From: Flavobacterium endoglycinae
GTDB taxonomy: Bacteria > Bacteroidota > Bacteroidia > Flavobacteriales > Flavobacteriaceae
Assembly (NCBI RefSeq): GCF_017352115.1
Contig: NZ_CP071448.1
Coordinates: forward strand, 2,565,001 to 2,629,000
DNA length: 64,000 nt
Direction of reading: 5' to 3'
The position numbers were made by a program, and so were the translations under genes. The stretch's first letter is position 1; each line of letters opens with the position of its first letter. The notes beneath the pieces are model-generated. The model made no database searches and was not told the DNA's origin. It worked only from the letters and a program-made list of their open reading frames with translations. Shown here piece after piece: positions 32,401 to 37,929 of this stretch.

Positions 32401-35400
32401 TGGAACAAATGCTTCAGGATATGCTACAATCACTGTTAATTCAGTAACAGGTGGATCAGGAAACTACGTAATCTACGAGTTCTTGAAAAACGGAGTAGTA
32501 GTTCAAAAAGGTGCTGATAACGTATACAGCGAAGCTGATTTCTTAGGAGGAAGCTATACTGTAAATGTTTATGACGATAATGGATGTATGGGATCTACTA
32601 CTGGAACAGCTGTTGTTAATCCGTTTATTAGCTTAGACGATATCAACGTTACTGTAAATACAGCTGTAACATGTACTTCAAACGAAGACATTACAGTTAC
32701 AGTATCAACAACAGGAGGTACACCAGTATTATTAAACTATACAGTTACAGGTACGAATGGTAATACATTCAGCCAGACAAATACAAACGGAGTATTCACA
32801 GGATTAACAATTGGTGATTATCTAATCACAGTTCAAAACCCTGCGACAGGATGTACTATTGAAGAAGTTCATTATGTAAACGATCCTAATACTTTCGAAA
32901 TCCAAGCAGTAACAGTTAACGGAAAAATCTGTTTCGGTGCTGCTAACGGAAGTGTTGACTTAACTTTTGTAGATAACCAATTGAACCCAACAGACGATGC
33001 CGGAGTATTCAACTACGTAATCACTGGTCCGGTTCCAAGCAACGGAACTTCTACAAATGCAGGTCCAGTTAGAATTTCTAACTTAACGGCTGGTCAATAT
33101 ACAGTTGTAGCAACATTAGTAAACAACCCATTCTGTACAGTAAGCACATTGTTCACAATCGAACAGCCTGCAGCAGAATTAACGTTGACTACTACAAAAG
33201 CAGATATTACATGTGCTGCTGGTAACAATGATGGACAAATTACTGCTACAGCAATTGGCGGATGGGATAACGGATATGAGTATCAGTTACTATTAAACGG
33301 AACCGTTTTAGTTGATTACTCTGCTCAAGCTGTATTCCCAGGATTATCAGCAGGTAACTATACAATTAACGTAAGAGACAACGCAGGTTGTATCGATACA
33401 GCAACTGAAGTATTAGTAGTACCAGCGCCAATCGTTATCAATGCAACAGCAAATGCAACTATGTTAACTTGTTTCGGAGATAAATCTGGAGTAATTACAG
33501 TAGATCCGCCAACAGGAGGACAAGGAAGCAACTACATGTACACATTGAACATTGTATCAGCAAATCCTGTTGTATCATCTGGACCTCAATCAAGCCCAGT
33601 ATTCAGCGGATTAGGTGCAGGAACCTATACAATAACGGTTACAGACGGATTCAACTGTTCTGCAACATCAACAAATATTGTAATTAATGAGCCTACAGAA
33701 GTAGTTCCAACATTAGTTGAAGAAACTTCACAAACCTGTTTAACTCAGGCAACATTAACATTAAGCGCAGTAGGAGGAACAGCTCCATATACGTATAGTG
33801 ATGATGCTAGTTTCACAACAACATTAGGCACATTTACATCATCAGTAACTTTCGCAGTTCCAGTTGGTAAACACAGCTACTATGTGAAAGATGCAATTGG
33901 ATGTGTTGGATTTGTTTCTAACGAAATTGCAATCGATCCATTAGAACCGCTTGATATTGATGTTGACGTTACTAATGCAGTTGTAAAATGTACAGGTGAA
34001 GCTACAGGAGTTATCGTAGCAGAAGCTAAAGGCGGATTAGGAAACTATGTGTATACTTTAGAAAATGCTGGAGGTACAGTAGTTCAAGGACCACAATCTA
34101 CCGGAATCTTCGAAGACTTAGTAATTGGAGATTACATTGTGAAAGTAGTAAGCGGCGATTGTGAAGATGCATCTGCTCTTATTACAATCAACGAACCGCC
34201 AGTTGCTTTACAAGCTACATTTGACGCAACAAATGTTTCTTGTTTCGGTGAAAACAATGGTAAAATTGTTGTAACTGCAACAGGAGGTACAGGACAAATT
34301 AAATATGCTATATCACCAGACTTAAACCAGTTTGATTCGATTAACATTTTTGATAAACTTACATTCGGTACATATACTGTAATCGCGCAGGATGAAAACG
34401 GATGTTATGTAATGACAGATGTAGTGATCACGCAGCCAGCGTTACCACTTTCAGCAGCTGTAACACCTAATTCAATTCTTGGTGAGCAGTGCGTTGGAGA
34501 TCTAAATGGTGAATTTACAATTGACATTGCTGGAGGAACAGCTCCTTACACAGTAAGTCTTGATAACATCAATGGTCCATTTGTTGCGGTAACAGGAACA
34601 CAGCATACATTTGATGGTCTTGCTGGTGGAAACCACACAGCATTCGTTAAAGATGCTAACGGTTGTGATTATGAAATCGAAGTTCTTGTACCAACGGCTG
34701 TAGATCTTGATCCATTAAGAGAAGTAGTTTACGGATGTGAGACAAATACGGTTACAGTAACCATTAATGGAACAGTTGATCCTTCTGAAGTTGATTATGC
34801 TCTTGATAACCAAGCAGGTCCATATCAGTTAGACAATGTATTTAAAGATGTAGCTCCTGGAACACACGTAATTTATGCTAGACATACTAACGGATGTATC
34901 CAGCCAACAGCAAGCTTCAACATTGTAGCATTCGATAAATTAACTATCAAATTATCTGATGGTCAGCCAGAAATGAACGTGATTTCTGTAACAGGTGTAG
35001 GAGGAGCTCCAAGCTATGAATACAGCTTCAACGGAGAACCATTCACAACATCTAACAAATACAAAATCTACAAATCTGGAGATTATGAAGTAATTGTAAG
35101 AGACCAAAATGGATGTACCGCGACAATGATTGTTCCAATGACTTACGTAGATGTTTGTATTGACAATTACTTTACGCCTAATGGTGACGGAATCTCTGAC
35201 ACTTGGGGTCCTGGTTGTACAAATATTTACAACAACCTTGTGTTCGAAATCTTTGACAGATACGGACGTGTAATTGCGAAATACCACTATGGTGAGAAAT
35301 GGGATGGTAAATATCAAGGTTCAGAATTACCAACAGGAGACTACTGGTACGTTCTTAAACTGAATGACGAGAAAGACTCACGTGAGTTTGTTGGACATTT

Positions 35401-35416
35401 CACTTTATACAGATAA
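14408..35416 (+). CDS. sprB: Gliding motility adhesin SprB
   Basis: This 7,002-residue protein (ATG at 14408, giving a clean signal peptide MKKPTTLKLVLAVLLCIQSF; an in-frame ATG at 14351 adds 19 charged residues and lies within the hairpin) is SprB, the giant adhesin that moves along the cell surface during gliding. After an N-terminal domain and a DUF11-like segment (ending near residue 520) come dozens of SprB repeats of about 80 residues, each with a Cys-Asn-Gly start, a PYxYS strand, GLxAGTYT and a DxxGC end. Residues about 1213-1438 are a non-repeat domain. The last 85 residues (from YFTPNGDGISDTWGPGC) are the type B C-terminal domain (TIGR04131) used for type IX secretion with SprF. F. 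johnsoniae SprB is about 6,500 residues; a 570-residue duplication near the middle explains much of the extra length. Confidence 0.95.
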   Translation: MKKPTTLKLVLAVLLCIQSFVMFSQKNFTPRFDTSLKGDMLLIGNNILNRDVRNNERPNNAFNSTSQNNNDLNMQYIDIDNDNTTFSSSSANLAVPQTSRECYKIVYAGLYWAGIYSQGAVNNGTVNRNNLGSIKIKLPNQTAYTDITGQLIYDYYPSTSNGDQMPYAYYYDATALVQALANPEGTYTVANIISGRGQINGGFSAGWNLFVVYEDPKSSAKYITSFDGFRWIQASSGPVTYDISGFKTIPTGSVKAKLAFAALEGDVNLTGDKYSINNTDISTAERPVNNFFNSTINDTNGPYTARNPASGNTLGFEAGILNVPNPATAAYPGGSVIKNNDTSAQLKLTTSGDGYGLFFNAFNVEIIEPKIVLTKIVKNAAGANIGGQNVTMGQTLNYEIGFRNTGNDNATSFTIRDQLPINIIFNYPADIVSLPSGVTVQSYNATTRNIVFAVNNNVVKVGDPEKVISFKVQVVPDCHMLSEACSNSIDNSAYATYKGTQNTTFTISDDPSVNTNTGCILVPKATNFLVGIDGCKFSENVTLCGETINLTAANGYTNYTWYSDEARTQQIGSGQTITVKDPGTYYVYNLAAAPCRSISQEFVVSRFGATTQNPVIPFADQVVTCPNDGKKLPNIFLCGGNASRQITTSISDASSIIWEKLNEGSCAAVTNQNCANENTSCTWTQVASGPSYNANIAGQFRLTLNYTGGCFNRFYFNVYTNALTPTETHKDITCGTPGSITIGGVPAGYEYAISTDPNGTIGAYQSSNTFTINTPNSYTVHIRQVGVTTNPCIFTVPSILIRDRSLNISTVVTQPLCNGQKGTIKVGAENIDPQYYYYIYNSGGTLVNSFGPTANADYTFANLDPGTYRVRVTNGAVGGAPAPTCDKSVNVTINPVPAALNATAALTVPLTSCSNGKIVVTTTGGTAPYYHFINGSTTFQLSNEIEVTAPGTFNILVVDANNCSTTTSITVTANPKPVYTISKTEINCNGETAQISVNVTNANGYTLQYSIDNGATFSSNPVFPNLTGGTYNVVVRYTLSGTTCTDPAVALVIDAPANALSASAGVSELAGCDPSGNGYGKVRITNPQGGTPPYTYSFNGGTSYGTSNEAYVAPGTYTLYVRDSKGCTFAMPGVVLDPKPADPTIAVGAPVYNCNGTATSTVTVTNNGGANYTYEYYLDNVLNTNTPPNVFLNVPSGSHTVSVKYNLVSVPTYSNLLIEDFGSGGTTTTPGIASAYCFNDQRVNPPYTCSLNGTPTRSVEDNQYSVTSFFWRGDDPNSNNSGAWFHFKDHTTNPNNLAGVGDANGRYLLVNIGAAAGPYGVLYSKPIIDVIPNQPVMVSLYVGNLLNTGVNGAAPIVRFELVNSAGTVVATEDTGKIAEAANDPNRTKWVPINISLNPGNNTNLTFRIRSGSVQYGGNDIVIDDIWVRQIPKSCISQKDFPIVIDSNKAFSASITGVKNVTCNGGNNGEITIAAQNFNLPYGFDYSINNGTTWINSKVSPVTITGLTSQTYAIQIRYNNSVSTCSFPFSQPITAPAALAVTAQVTSQPTCTNGASITATVTGGTPSYQYELRQNNGTTVVVPFQTSNVFTNIPSGTYRIVVRDANSCSSPASATVNITSPNAPTASLAASSDLCYDTVNQATLVVTATGTGTLTYSLDGAAAQTSNTFTNVGPGTHNILVTDSNNCTAAISNIVIAPQLQGSATISKTLDCTTSPNATITVSITGGTSAFTYKVRRNSAAYGSSINVTGNSFVYTATTAATYTFEITDSKGCITTTSAIISPLTNPTVTATKVDATCNGASTGSVQLVGAGGSGSYTYLFYRSTTTPVPTTYTTQSNYTGLAAGTYNFRVMDSNGCTSAVGSITIAEPTTLTATASATAFSCNASNVKQAATVTIAVPTTGTAPYQYSFDGGTTFSSTRTLSVTDNGTNQTISYVVSDAQGCKTPVQTITINRLNPPTDISFSSNAVTCTATTTTVTATATNGVGTLTYSITSPAASAASNTTGVFPGLAAGTYNFRVTDANGCYFDKPYTITPVTPIAVVGNKTSDALCKGGATGSGTYTVSGNATVGAYTFTLTAGTLGSGTLTKSGNTLTLSNVVAGTYTVRVTDNATGCTANASIVIAEPANALTFTAAASNVNCNNDNSQITVTAAGGTPNYTYAAVRSGAAVPTVYAASNVVTVDTNSGADLVWDVYVKDTNGCITRNAVTVAADNLPTVTATNGNQCTASGNSFTITATGTGLAPLTYSIDGTSFQTGNTFNVAAGTYTVTVKDRNGCTATTATALTIYPQLTTVGVVTKELDCTATPNATITVTIGGGRSQFTYTVQKGSGTPSASSAPISGPTFTYSVTPANADTYTFVVRDANGCQSTVVTKVDPISNPTVTAVQTNASCNGASDGSVTLTGAGGSGGFTYSNNASTGFTTNPTFTGLAAGSYTFYVRDSKGCQGSVAVTITQPSTLAATITTVPFSCNAANGKVAGTVTINVTAGTGTAPYEYSFNGSAFSSNNVLTLNDNGADQPFTYSVRDAKGCPVTGSGTLLRLNPPTDLTFASPAVTCTATTTTVTLTATNGVGTLRYETIAPSPVIIAKQTSNSFAGLAPGSYTFRVTDANGCYYTEAYVVSPVTPISVTGNKTSDVLCRGGSTGSGTYTVSGNATVGAYTFTLTAGTLGSGTLTKSGNTLTLSNVAAGTYTVQVTDTATGCTNSASIVIGQPAANLAITSAVATNANCNNDNSQITVTATGGTPNYTYAYAISPSTVPSSPYTNSAILTVDTNSGANMVWDVYVKDANGCTVKSTVTVIMDAMPAVTNVTVNNQCTASGSGFTITATATGLAPLTYGIAGPTGAFQTSNTFTVPAGSYTVYVKDANGCIASAPAATTVYPQLTVTGTVTKELDCTATPNATITVTIGGGRSQFTYTVQKGSGTPSTASAPISGPTFTYSVTPANADTYTFVVTDANGCQKTAVVTVDPITNPTVTAVQTNASCNGASDGSVTLTGAGGSGGFTYSNNASTGFTTNPTFTGLAAGSYTFYVRDSKGCQGSVAVTITQPVTLAATITTVPFSCNAANGKVAGTVTINVTAGTGTAPYQYSFNGSAFSSNNVLTLNDNAADQPFTYSVRDAKGCPVTGSGTLLRLNPPTDLTFASPAVTCTATTTTVTLTATNGVGALQYETIAPSPVIVPKQTSNAFAGLAPGTYMFRVTDANGCYYTEAYTVNPVTPITVTASKLSDVLCNGGNTGSIRLNVSGFGSTYSYTVNGGTAVTGVNTATVTLSNLTANTYAIVITDEVTGCTANASITIGQPAAALSATYTAVNANCFVSTSEVTVTAAGGTPVYRYSFVQDGAPAGTYTNNNKANLDPAVNLNWDVYVIDANGCTFKLDVTITRDPVPTVTASATGQCFGVGSYTITATPGAGLVAPLSYSINGGASYQAGNTFVITTPGSYTVRIKDGNGCTANSNVVIVNNALTLNAVLDKDITCSAPVNAQITLTPAGGIGPFTYTSSPNTGTFAGNVFTTGTAGSYTFTVTDSRGCTATSSAVIVTTPVLPEITGVTQTQNINCNGDATAAIAITIDNTKGQAPFVYTVLNTTTGVNYGSQTSGLAAGDYVVTVTDAKGCTDTFNITILQPTPIVVSRTVTPITCGAGGVSLGSITINSVTGGTPNYTYHVTGVNGYNKQITNQTGSTAVFEVVDFGLYQIIITDANGCTNIEQNVFVASPPDDLDITVTPPPADCSSLGSAVVAIGAASTNITGPGPFHFAVYTGPGMVYSAPTTLPWYDEDAVGSKKTSIPNLLPGVKYTFIVHDGGTGCYYYETAEFPIPTNSTLTVTGLTANNITCRGSNNGNVSFTVNSTYPTATPISYEIYDAFTLVSTGITGTGTVPANGNLAINNLGALSFGNYVVVIRETAGATNAGCSVATNSFNITESAIDLSVTASVSKNANCNPNSGIITAIGKDGTAPYTYLLLPDTDPVPTATTAGWASANTFNRNAGNYVAYVKDAYGCIKAAPVTLDRDADPTITAPAEICYDGTPFTITITGTVDPAVAGAPTYSVNGSTFQTSPNFTFNASGIYTLVIKDGNGCTATTTYEVKPQLLLNVALTKELDCTATPNAQITLTATGGYNTAYTYEYSTNGGGSYTTMATNVLSTSVLGNYIFRVSDAKLPTACQATETFTLDPLPNTVFTTTQTDVSCNGGSDGTITVNVTSGVGPYEYQLDGGTFQTSNVFTGLSAGNSYIITVRDAKSCIFPSSAITILQPTALTATSAITANLVCATGNLPTKAVVTVTAADGTAPYLYSFDGGATYTSTNTYETFAGITFDVFVKDAKECIFILPNGVDVPALNPPTNMDITGTPIYCAPAANTTSTVTISNVINGVGTLQYEILSPVAVPKQTSAVFAGLAPDTYLFQVTDANGCTFQKSYTVVPVTNISIAGQLVSNVVCNGQANGAVRFTVADYGTAYTAVLTAGTGTLTQTGNTVNVTGLVPGTYTVQVTDNTTSCTATASVVVTQPAALGLTIVSNVNANCNFGAKVEVAAAGGTPNYRYQFVQDGAAPNPLDYDTAANAVLDPAVNTQWDAYAIDANGCVTMVDITIATDALPTINSSAGLYCYTGTPVPITITGTYVGTPTYSIGNGYQSSPNFVLNAPGNYVFYIKDGNGCIVSSPYTLRQELLLQATLTQDLTCAGSASITLLATQGTLTYTGFEVDFNGGGYVAATSPYTAAAPGTYTFRVTDSQGCQALSIPVIVTPTTTPTATFTQTNVSCIGGNDGSIIVTAANGILPYQYRINGGTYQSSNIFTGLTAGTYNIEVQDAKQCTSVIVTATITEPTALAATAVLTQSLTCGTGNATQPAVVTVNVTAGTGTAPYQYSFNGGTNYSATNTFTTYSSGTVTAYVKDANNCIIAVPVSVTIPALNPPTNMDITGTPIYCAPAANTTSTVTISNVINGVGTLQYEILSPVAVPKQTSAVFAGLAPDTYLFQVTDANGCTFQKSYTVVPVTNISIAGQLVSNVVCNGQANGAVRFTVADYGTAYTAVLTAGTGTLTQTGNTVNVTGLVPGTYTVQVTDNTTSCTATASVVVTQPAALGLTIVSNVNANCNFGAKVEVAAAGGTPNYRYQFVQDGAAPNPLDYDTAANAVLDPAVNTQWDAYAIDANGCVTMVDITIATDALPTINSSAGLYCYTGTPVPITITGTYVGTPTYSIGNGYQSSPNFVLNAPGNYVFYIKDGNGCIVSSPYTLRQELLLQATLTQDLTCAGSASITLLATQGTLTYTGFEVDFNGGGYVAATSPYTAAAPGTYTFRVTDSQGCQALSIPVIVTPTTTPTATFTQTNVSCIGGNDGSIIVTAANGILPYQYRINGGTYQSSNIFTGLTAGTYNIEVQDAKQCTSVIVTATITEPTALAATAVLTQSLTCGTGNATQPAVVTVNVTAGTGTAPYQYSFNGGTNYSATNTFTTYSSGTVTAYVKDANNCIIAVPVSVTIPALNPPTINTITGTPIYCAPTASTTSTVTVTVTNGVGALHYEILSPASAVTNTSGATSGVFTLLDAGTYLFQVTDANGCKDEEYYTVDPLVNITIAGQLVNDVSCNGGANGSVKFDVDNFTGTYTVALIGGPTTGTITQTGKVVTLTNLPIGTYTVEVTDQTTNCTASASVTVGEPSVLTLTETTNINANCNSGAQVSVTAAGGTPNYQYAFIAGTGTPTAADYSNSNNAVLDPAVSLNWRAYVIDSNNCETFIPITIAVDPLPSAITANVTSQCPTAAGEYTFTVNVGSGVAPYEYSIGNGFQSSPTFTVNAAGTYDITVRDANACTATATAAVTISPALQLDTTVNALPSCTLNNGVITATATGGSGTANYRYTLDGGVIVNTTPAVFNNVAPGTHIVRVRDVVTGCAFQVTIEIAPATVITGLALQGRNVSCKGGSDGSIITSLTPSGAGVNDNPVYTYTLTGTTALGVAVNRPAQTDNVFENLEAGDYTVTVTSGRGCQDSEDIRISEPNVITVGAPVIAQYGCAAGTNASGYATITVNSVTGGSGNYVIYEFLKNGVVVQKGADNVYSEADFLGGSYTVNVYDDNGCMGSTTGTAVVNPFISLDDINVTVNTAVTCTSNEDITVTVSTTGGTPVLLNYTVTGTNGNTFSQTNTNGVFTGLTIGDYLITVQNPATGCTIEEVHYVNDPNTFEIQAVTVNGKICFGAANGSVDLTFVDNQLNPTDDAGVFNYVITGPVPSNGTSTNAGPVRISNLTAGQYTVVATLVNNPFCTVSTLFTIEQPAAELTLTTTKADITCAAGNNDGQITATAIGGWDNGYEYQLLLNGTVLVDYSAQAVFPGLSAGNYTINVRDNAGCIDTATEVLVVPAPIVINATANATMLTCFGDKSGVITVDPPTGGQGSNYMYTLNIVSANPVVSSGPQSSPVFSGLGAGTYTITVTDGFNCSATSTNIVINEPTEVVPTLVEETSQTCLTQATLTLSAVGGTAPYTYSDDASFTTTLGTFTSSVTFAVPVGKHSYYVKDAIGCVGFVSNEIAIDPLEPLDIDVDVTNAVVKCTGEATGVIVAEAKGGLGNYVYTLENAGGTVVQGPQSTGIFEDLVIGDYIVKVVSGDCEDASALITINEPPVALQATFDATNVSCFGENNGKIVVTATGGTGQIKYAISPDLNQFDSINIFDKLTFGTYTVIAQDENGCYVMTDVVITQPALPLSAAVTPNSILGEQCVGDLNGEFTIDIAGGTAPYTVSLDNINGPFVAVTGTQHTFDGLAGGNHTAFVKDANGCDYEIEVLVPTAVDLDPLREVVYGCETNTVTVTINGTVDPSEVDYALDNQAGPYQLDNVFKDVAPGTHVIYARHTNGCIQPTASFNIVAFDKLTIKLSDGQPEMNVISVTGVGGAPSYEYSFNGEPFTTSNKYKIYKSGDYEVIVRDQNGCTATMIVPMTYVDVCIDNYFTPNGDGISDTWGPGCTNIYNNLVFEIFDRYGRVIAKYHYGEKWDGKYQGSELPTGDYWYVLKLNDEKDSREFVGHFTLYR
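18045..18720 (+). other. Non-repeat beta-sandwich-like domain in SprB
   Basis: Residues about 1213-1438 of SprB break the repeat pattern. They start SNLLIEDFGSGGTTTTPG, contain FFWRGDDPNSNNSGAWFHF and GRYLLVNIGAA, and end GGNDIVIDDIWVRQI. Aromatic-rich strands and the terminal IVIDDIWV resemble MAM or carbohydrate-binding jelly-roll modules common in secreted Bacteroidota proteins. It may be the ligand-binding part of the adhesin. Confidence 0.5.
20270..27400 (+). repeat. Diverged 1.73-1.87 kb supermodules in sprB
   Basis: An Asn/Ser-Pro-Pro landmark (usually LNPPT) recurs at 20270, 22025, 23798, 25532 and 27401, giving in-frame intervals of 1,755, 1,773, 1,734 and 1,869 bases. The stretch 21297-22040 matches 23070-23813 at a constant offset of 1,773 with very few changes, so neighbouring supermodules have exchanged sequence recently while others have diverged. 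Confidence 0.75.
27391..30810 (+). repeat. Near-perfect 1,710-bp tandem duplication inside sprB
   Basis: 27391-29100 and 29101-30810 are the same 1,710 bases (570 codons) apart from about four silent differences, which I found at the start of the unit and near 28974 / 30684. The word CCAGCCTTGAA(C/T)CCTCC stands at the start of copy 1, at the junction and again at the end of copy 2 (30812), which is the pattern left by unequal recombination. The frame is kept. A recent event or an assembly choice could both give this picture. Confidence 0.9.
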
Positions 35417-35458
35417 CAAAATAAAGCCCCTATGATGTTATCTAAAAAAATTATTACA

Positions 35459-36415
35459 ATGAAAAATTTTATTTTATCCTTAGTACTCATGGCTGTAACA
35501 ACAAGTTACAGCCAAGAGTTAAACCTACCGGTATTTACTCAGTATTTGGCCGATAACCCTTTTATTCTTTCTCCAGCATACGCAGGTATCGGAGATAACC
35601 TTAGAATTAGAGCAAACGGTCTTACTCAATGGGTAGGTATTAAGGATGCGCCAGATAATCAATCTCTTTATGCTGACTTTAGGGTTTTAGATCGTTCAGG
35701 AGTTGGAATTTCTCTTTACAATGATAAAAACGGAAATACCAGACAAACAGGAGCAAAAGTCTCTTTTGCACACCACTTGATTTTAGATTATTACTCTCAG
35801 CAGTATTTATCTTTTGGTATCTCGTATAACTTCAACAGCTTCCGTATTGATACAGGTAATTTTACCAGTACTGATCCAGGAGTTACAGACAATCGCTATA
35901 GCGGTAACAATAACTTTGATATTAGTGCTTTGTATCGTAACAAAGGATTTTATTTTAGTTTCAATGCCAATAACGTGTTGAAGAAAAACATTAATGTTGA
36001 AAGAGCCAACGAACCAGATTTACTTTCGAACTTTCAAGTATACAGTGGTTTCACTTTCAAAGATGGAGAAAACAACCGTATCGAATATGAACCATCTGTA
36101 TTTTACCAATACTTTGCTAGTGACGGTCGTTCTACAACCGACTTAAACTTCAAATACAGAAAATACAATCGTTACGAAGATTACTACTGGATTGGAGTAT
36201 CGTATCGTTTCTTAAACGATCAATTCCCAAAACCACTATCTGTAGCGCCAATGGCCGGTTTTATGAAATCGAAATTCTATTTTGCGTATTCATATCAGTT
36301 TATGTTTAACGGACTAAGCAGTTATAACAGCGGTACGCACTCTATAACAATCGGATTCGATTTCTTACAATCAGTTAGTAACTGTCCTTGTACGCAGAGC
36401 CCGGTTCACGATTAA
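35459..36415 (+). CDS. sprF: SprF, PorP/SprF family type IX secretion membrane protein
   Basis: The 318-residue protein (start at 35459, giving signal peptide MKNFILSLVLMAVTTSYSQ; an ATG at 35432 would add nine residues) is an outer-membrane beta-barrel of the PorP/SprF family. The mature start LPVFTQYLADNPFILSPAYAG is the family hallmark, and alternating aromatic strands run to the end. In F. johnsoniae SprF is needed for export of SprB to the surface and recognises type B C-terminal domains. It follows sprB after 42 bases and is the last gene of the operon, closed by a strong hairpin. Confidence 0.92.
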   Translation: MKNFILSLVLMAVTTSYSQELNLPVFTQYLADNPFILSPAYAGIGDNLRIRANGLTQWVGIKDAPDNQSLYADFRVLDRSGVGISLYNDKNGNTRQTGAKVSFAHHLILDYYSQQYLSFGISYNFNSFRIDTGNFTSTDPGVTDNRYSGNNNFDISALYRNKGFYFSFNANNVLKKNINVERANEPDLLSNFQVYSGFTFKDGENNRIEYEPSVFYQYFASDGRSTTDLNFKYRKYNRYEDYYWIGVSYRFLNDQFPKPLSVAPMAGFMKSKFYFAYSYQFMFNGLSSYNSGTHSITIGFDFLQSVSNCPCTQSPVHD

Positions 36416-36427
36416 ACTCTTAACATT

Positions 36428-36470
36428 AAAACTTACTGTTTATATTGAAAACAGTAAGTTTTAGTGTTTT
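36428..36470 (+). terminator. Terminator of the sprB operon
   Basis: AAAACTTACTGTTT (36428-36441) pairs perfectly with AAACAGTAAGTTTT (36449-36462), a 14-bp stem with a 7-base loop, followed by AGTGTTTTATAG. It lies 12 bases after the sprF stop. Confidence 0.8.
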
Positions 36471-36591
36471 ATAGAAATAAATTTTCTTTTTATTTCTACG
36501 ATTTTTGTTTTTTTTCACTGTTTACATCGTTTTCGTTGTAATAGCGCATTATTTTTCGTTTTTTTCGAATTTAATACAAGCTTAAATATCC

Positions 36592-36599
36592 TATATTTG
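36592..36599 (+). promoter_or_regulatory. Candidate pgk promoter -7 element
   Basis: TATATTTG matches TAnnTTTG 32 bases before the pgk start. A clear -33 TTG is not present at the right distance. Confidence 0.5.
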
Positions 36600-36631
36600 T
36601 TTTTCTTTCAAAAAAACTAAAAAATTATCAA

Positions 36632-37819
36632 ATGAAAACTTTAAGCGATTTCGATTTTAAAAATAAAAAGGCAATTATCCGTGTTGATTTCAATGTGCCG
36701 TTAGACGAAAACTTTAATGTAACGGATACAACACGTATTGAAGCTGCAAAACCAACTATCGATGCTATTTTAGCACAAGGTGGAAGTGTAATTTTAATGT
36801 CACACTTAGGAAGACCAAAAGGTGCAGAAGAAAAATACTCTTTAAAACACATCCTTAAAACAGCTTCTGAAATTTTAGGAGTACAGGTTAAATTTGCTGA
36901 AAACTGTGTAGGCGAACCAGCTCAAACTGCAGCAAAAGATTTAAAACCGGGAGAAGTTTTATTACTTGAAAATTTACGTTTTCATGCTGAAGAAGAAGCA
37001 GGAGATGTGGCTTTTGCAAAAGAATTAGCATCACTTGGAGATATCTACGTAAACGATGCATTCGGAACAGCACACAGAGCTCACGCTTCGACAACTATTA
37101 TTGCACAATTCTTTCCAAACGATAAATGTTTCGGAACCTTATTGGCAAAAGAAATTGACAGTTTAAACAAAGTACTTAAAAATAGCGAAAAACCAGTAAC
37201 AGCAGTTTTAGGAGGATCGAAAGTTTCTTCAAAAATTACCGTTATTGAAAACATTCTTGACAAAGTAGATCACATGATCATCGGAGGAGGAATGACATTT
37301 ACGTTTATTAAAGCTCAAGGAGGAAAAATCGGTGAATCAATCTGCGAAGATGATAAACTTGATTTAGCACTTGAAATTTTGAGATTGGCAAAAGAAAAAG
37401 GAGTACAAGTTCACATTCCTGTTGATGTAGTAGCTGCTGATGATTTCTCGAATACAGCAAATACTCAGGTTGTAGATGTTACTGCAATTCCTGATGGATG
37501 GCAGGGTCTTGATGCAGGGCCTAAATCTTTAGAGAACTTCAAAAAAGTAATTTTAGAGTCAAAAACTATTTTATGGAATGGACCTTTGGGCGTTTTCGAG
37601 ATGGAAACTTTCTCAAAAGGAACTATTGCTTTAGGTGATTTTATAGCAGAATCAACTAAAAACGGTGCCTTTTCTCTAGTAGGAGGAGGTGATTCTGTTG
37701 CAGCAGTAAAACAGTTTGGTTTTGAAGATAAAATGAGCTACGTTTCCACTGGTGGCGGGGCTATGCTTGAAATGTTAGAAGGAAGAATTTTACCTGGAAT
37801 CGCTGCGATTTTAGACTAA
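36632..37819 (+). CDS. pgk: Phosphoglycerate kinase
   Basis: The 395-residue enzyme transfers phosphate between 1,3-bisphosphoglycerate and ADP in glycolysis. Hallmarks are RVDFNVPLD near residue 18, the substrate-binding segment MSHLGRPKG (about 53-61), [12 protein letters not shown] (about 142-153), GGSKVSSKI in the hinge region, and the nucleotide-binding [13 protein letters not shown] near the end. Length and motifs are complete. It stands alone with its own promoter and is not linked in function to the sprB operon. Confidence 0.98.
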   Translation: MKTLSDFDFKNKKAIIRVDFNVPLDENFNVTDTTRIEAAKPTIDAILAQGGSVILMSHLGRPKGAEEKYSLKHILKTASEILGVQVKFAENCVGEPAQTAAKDLKPGEVLLLENLRFHAEEEAGDVAFAKELASLGDIYVNDAFGTAHRAHASTTIIAQFFPNDKCFGTLLAKEIDSLNKVLKNSEKPVTAVLGGSKVSSKITVIENILDKVDHMIIGGGMTFTFIKAQGGKIGESICEDDKLDLALEILRLAKEKGVQVHIPVDVVAADDFSNTANTQVVDVTAIPDGWQGLDAGPKSLENFKKVILESKTILWNGPLGVFEMETFSKGTIALGDFIAESTKNGAFSLVGGGDSVAAVKQFGFEDKMSYVSTGGGAMLEMLEGRILPGIAAILD

Positions 37820-37929
37820 AATATCACAATTAACATTTTTTTGCGTGTTTTTTATCGATAAACTGTTTAAGTTTGCAAAAATAGGACTTCTATAATTAAT
37901 TGATTTATAGAATTTTAAAAAAATGTTAT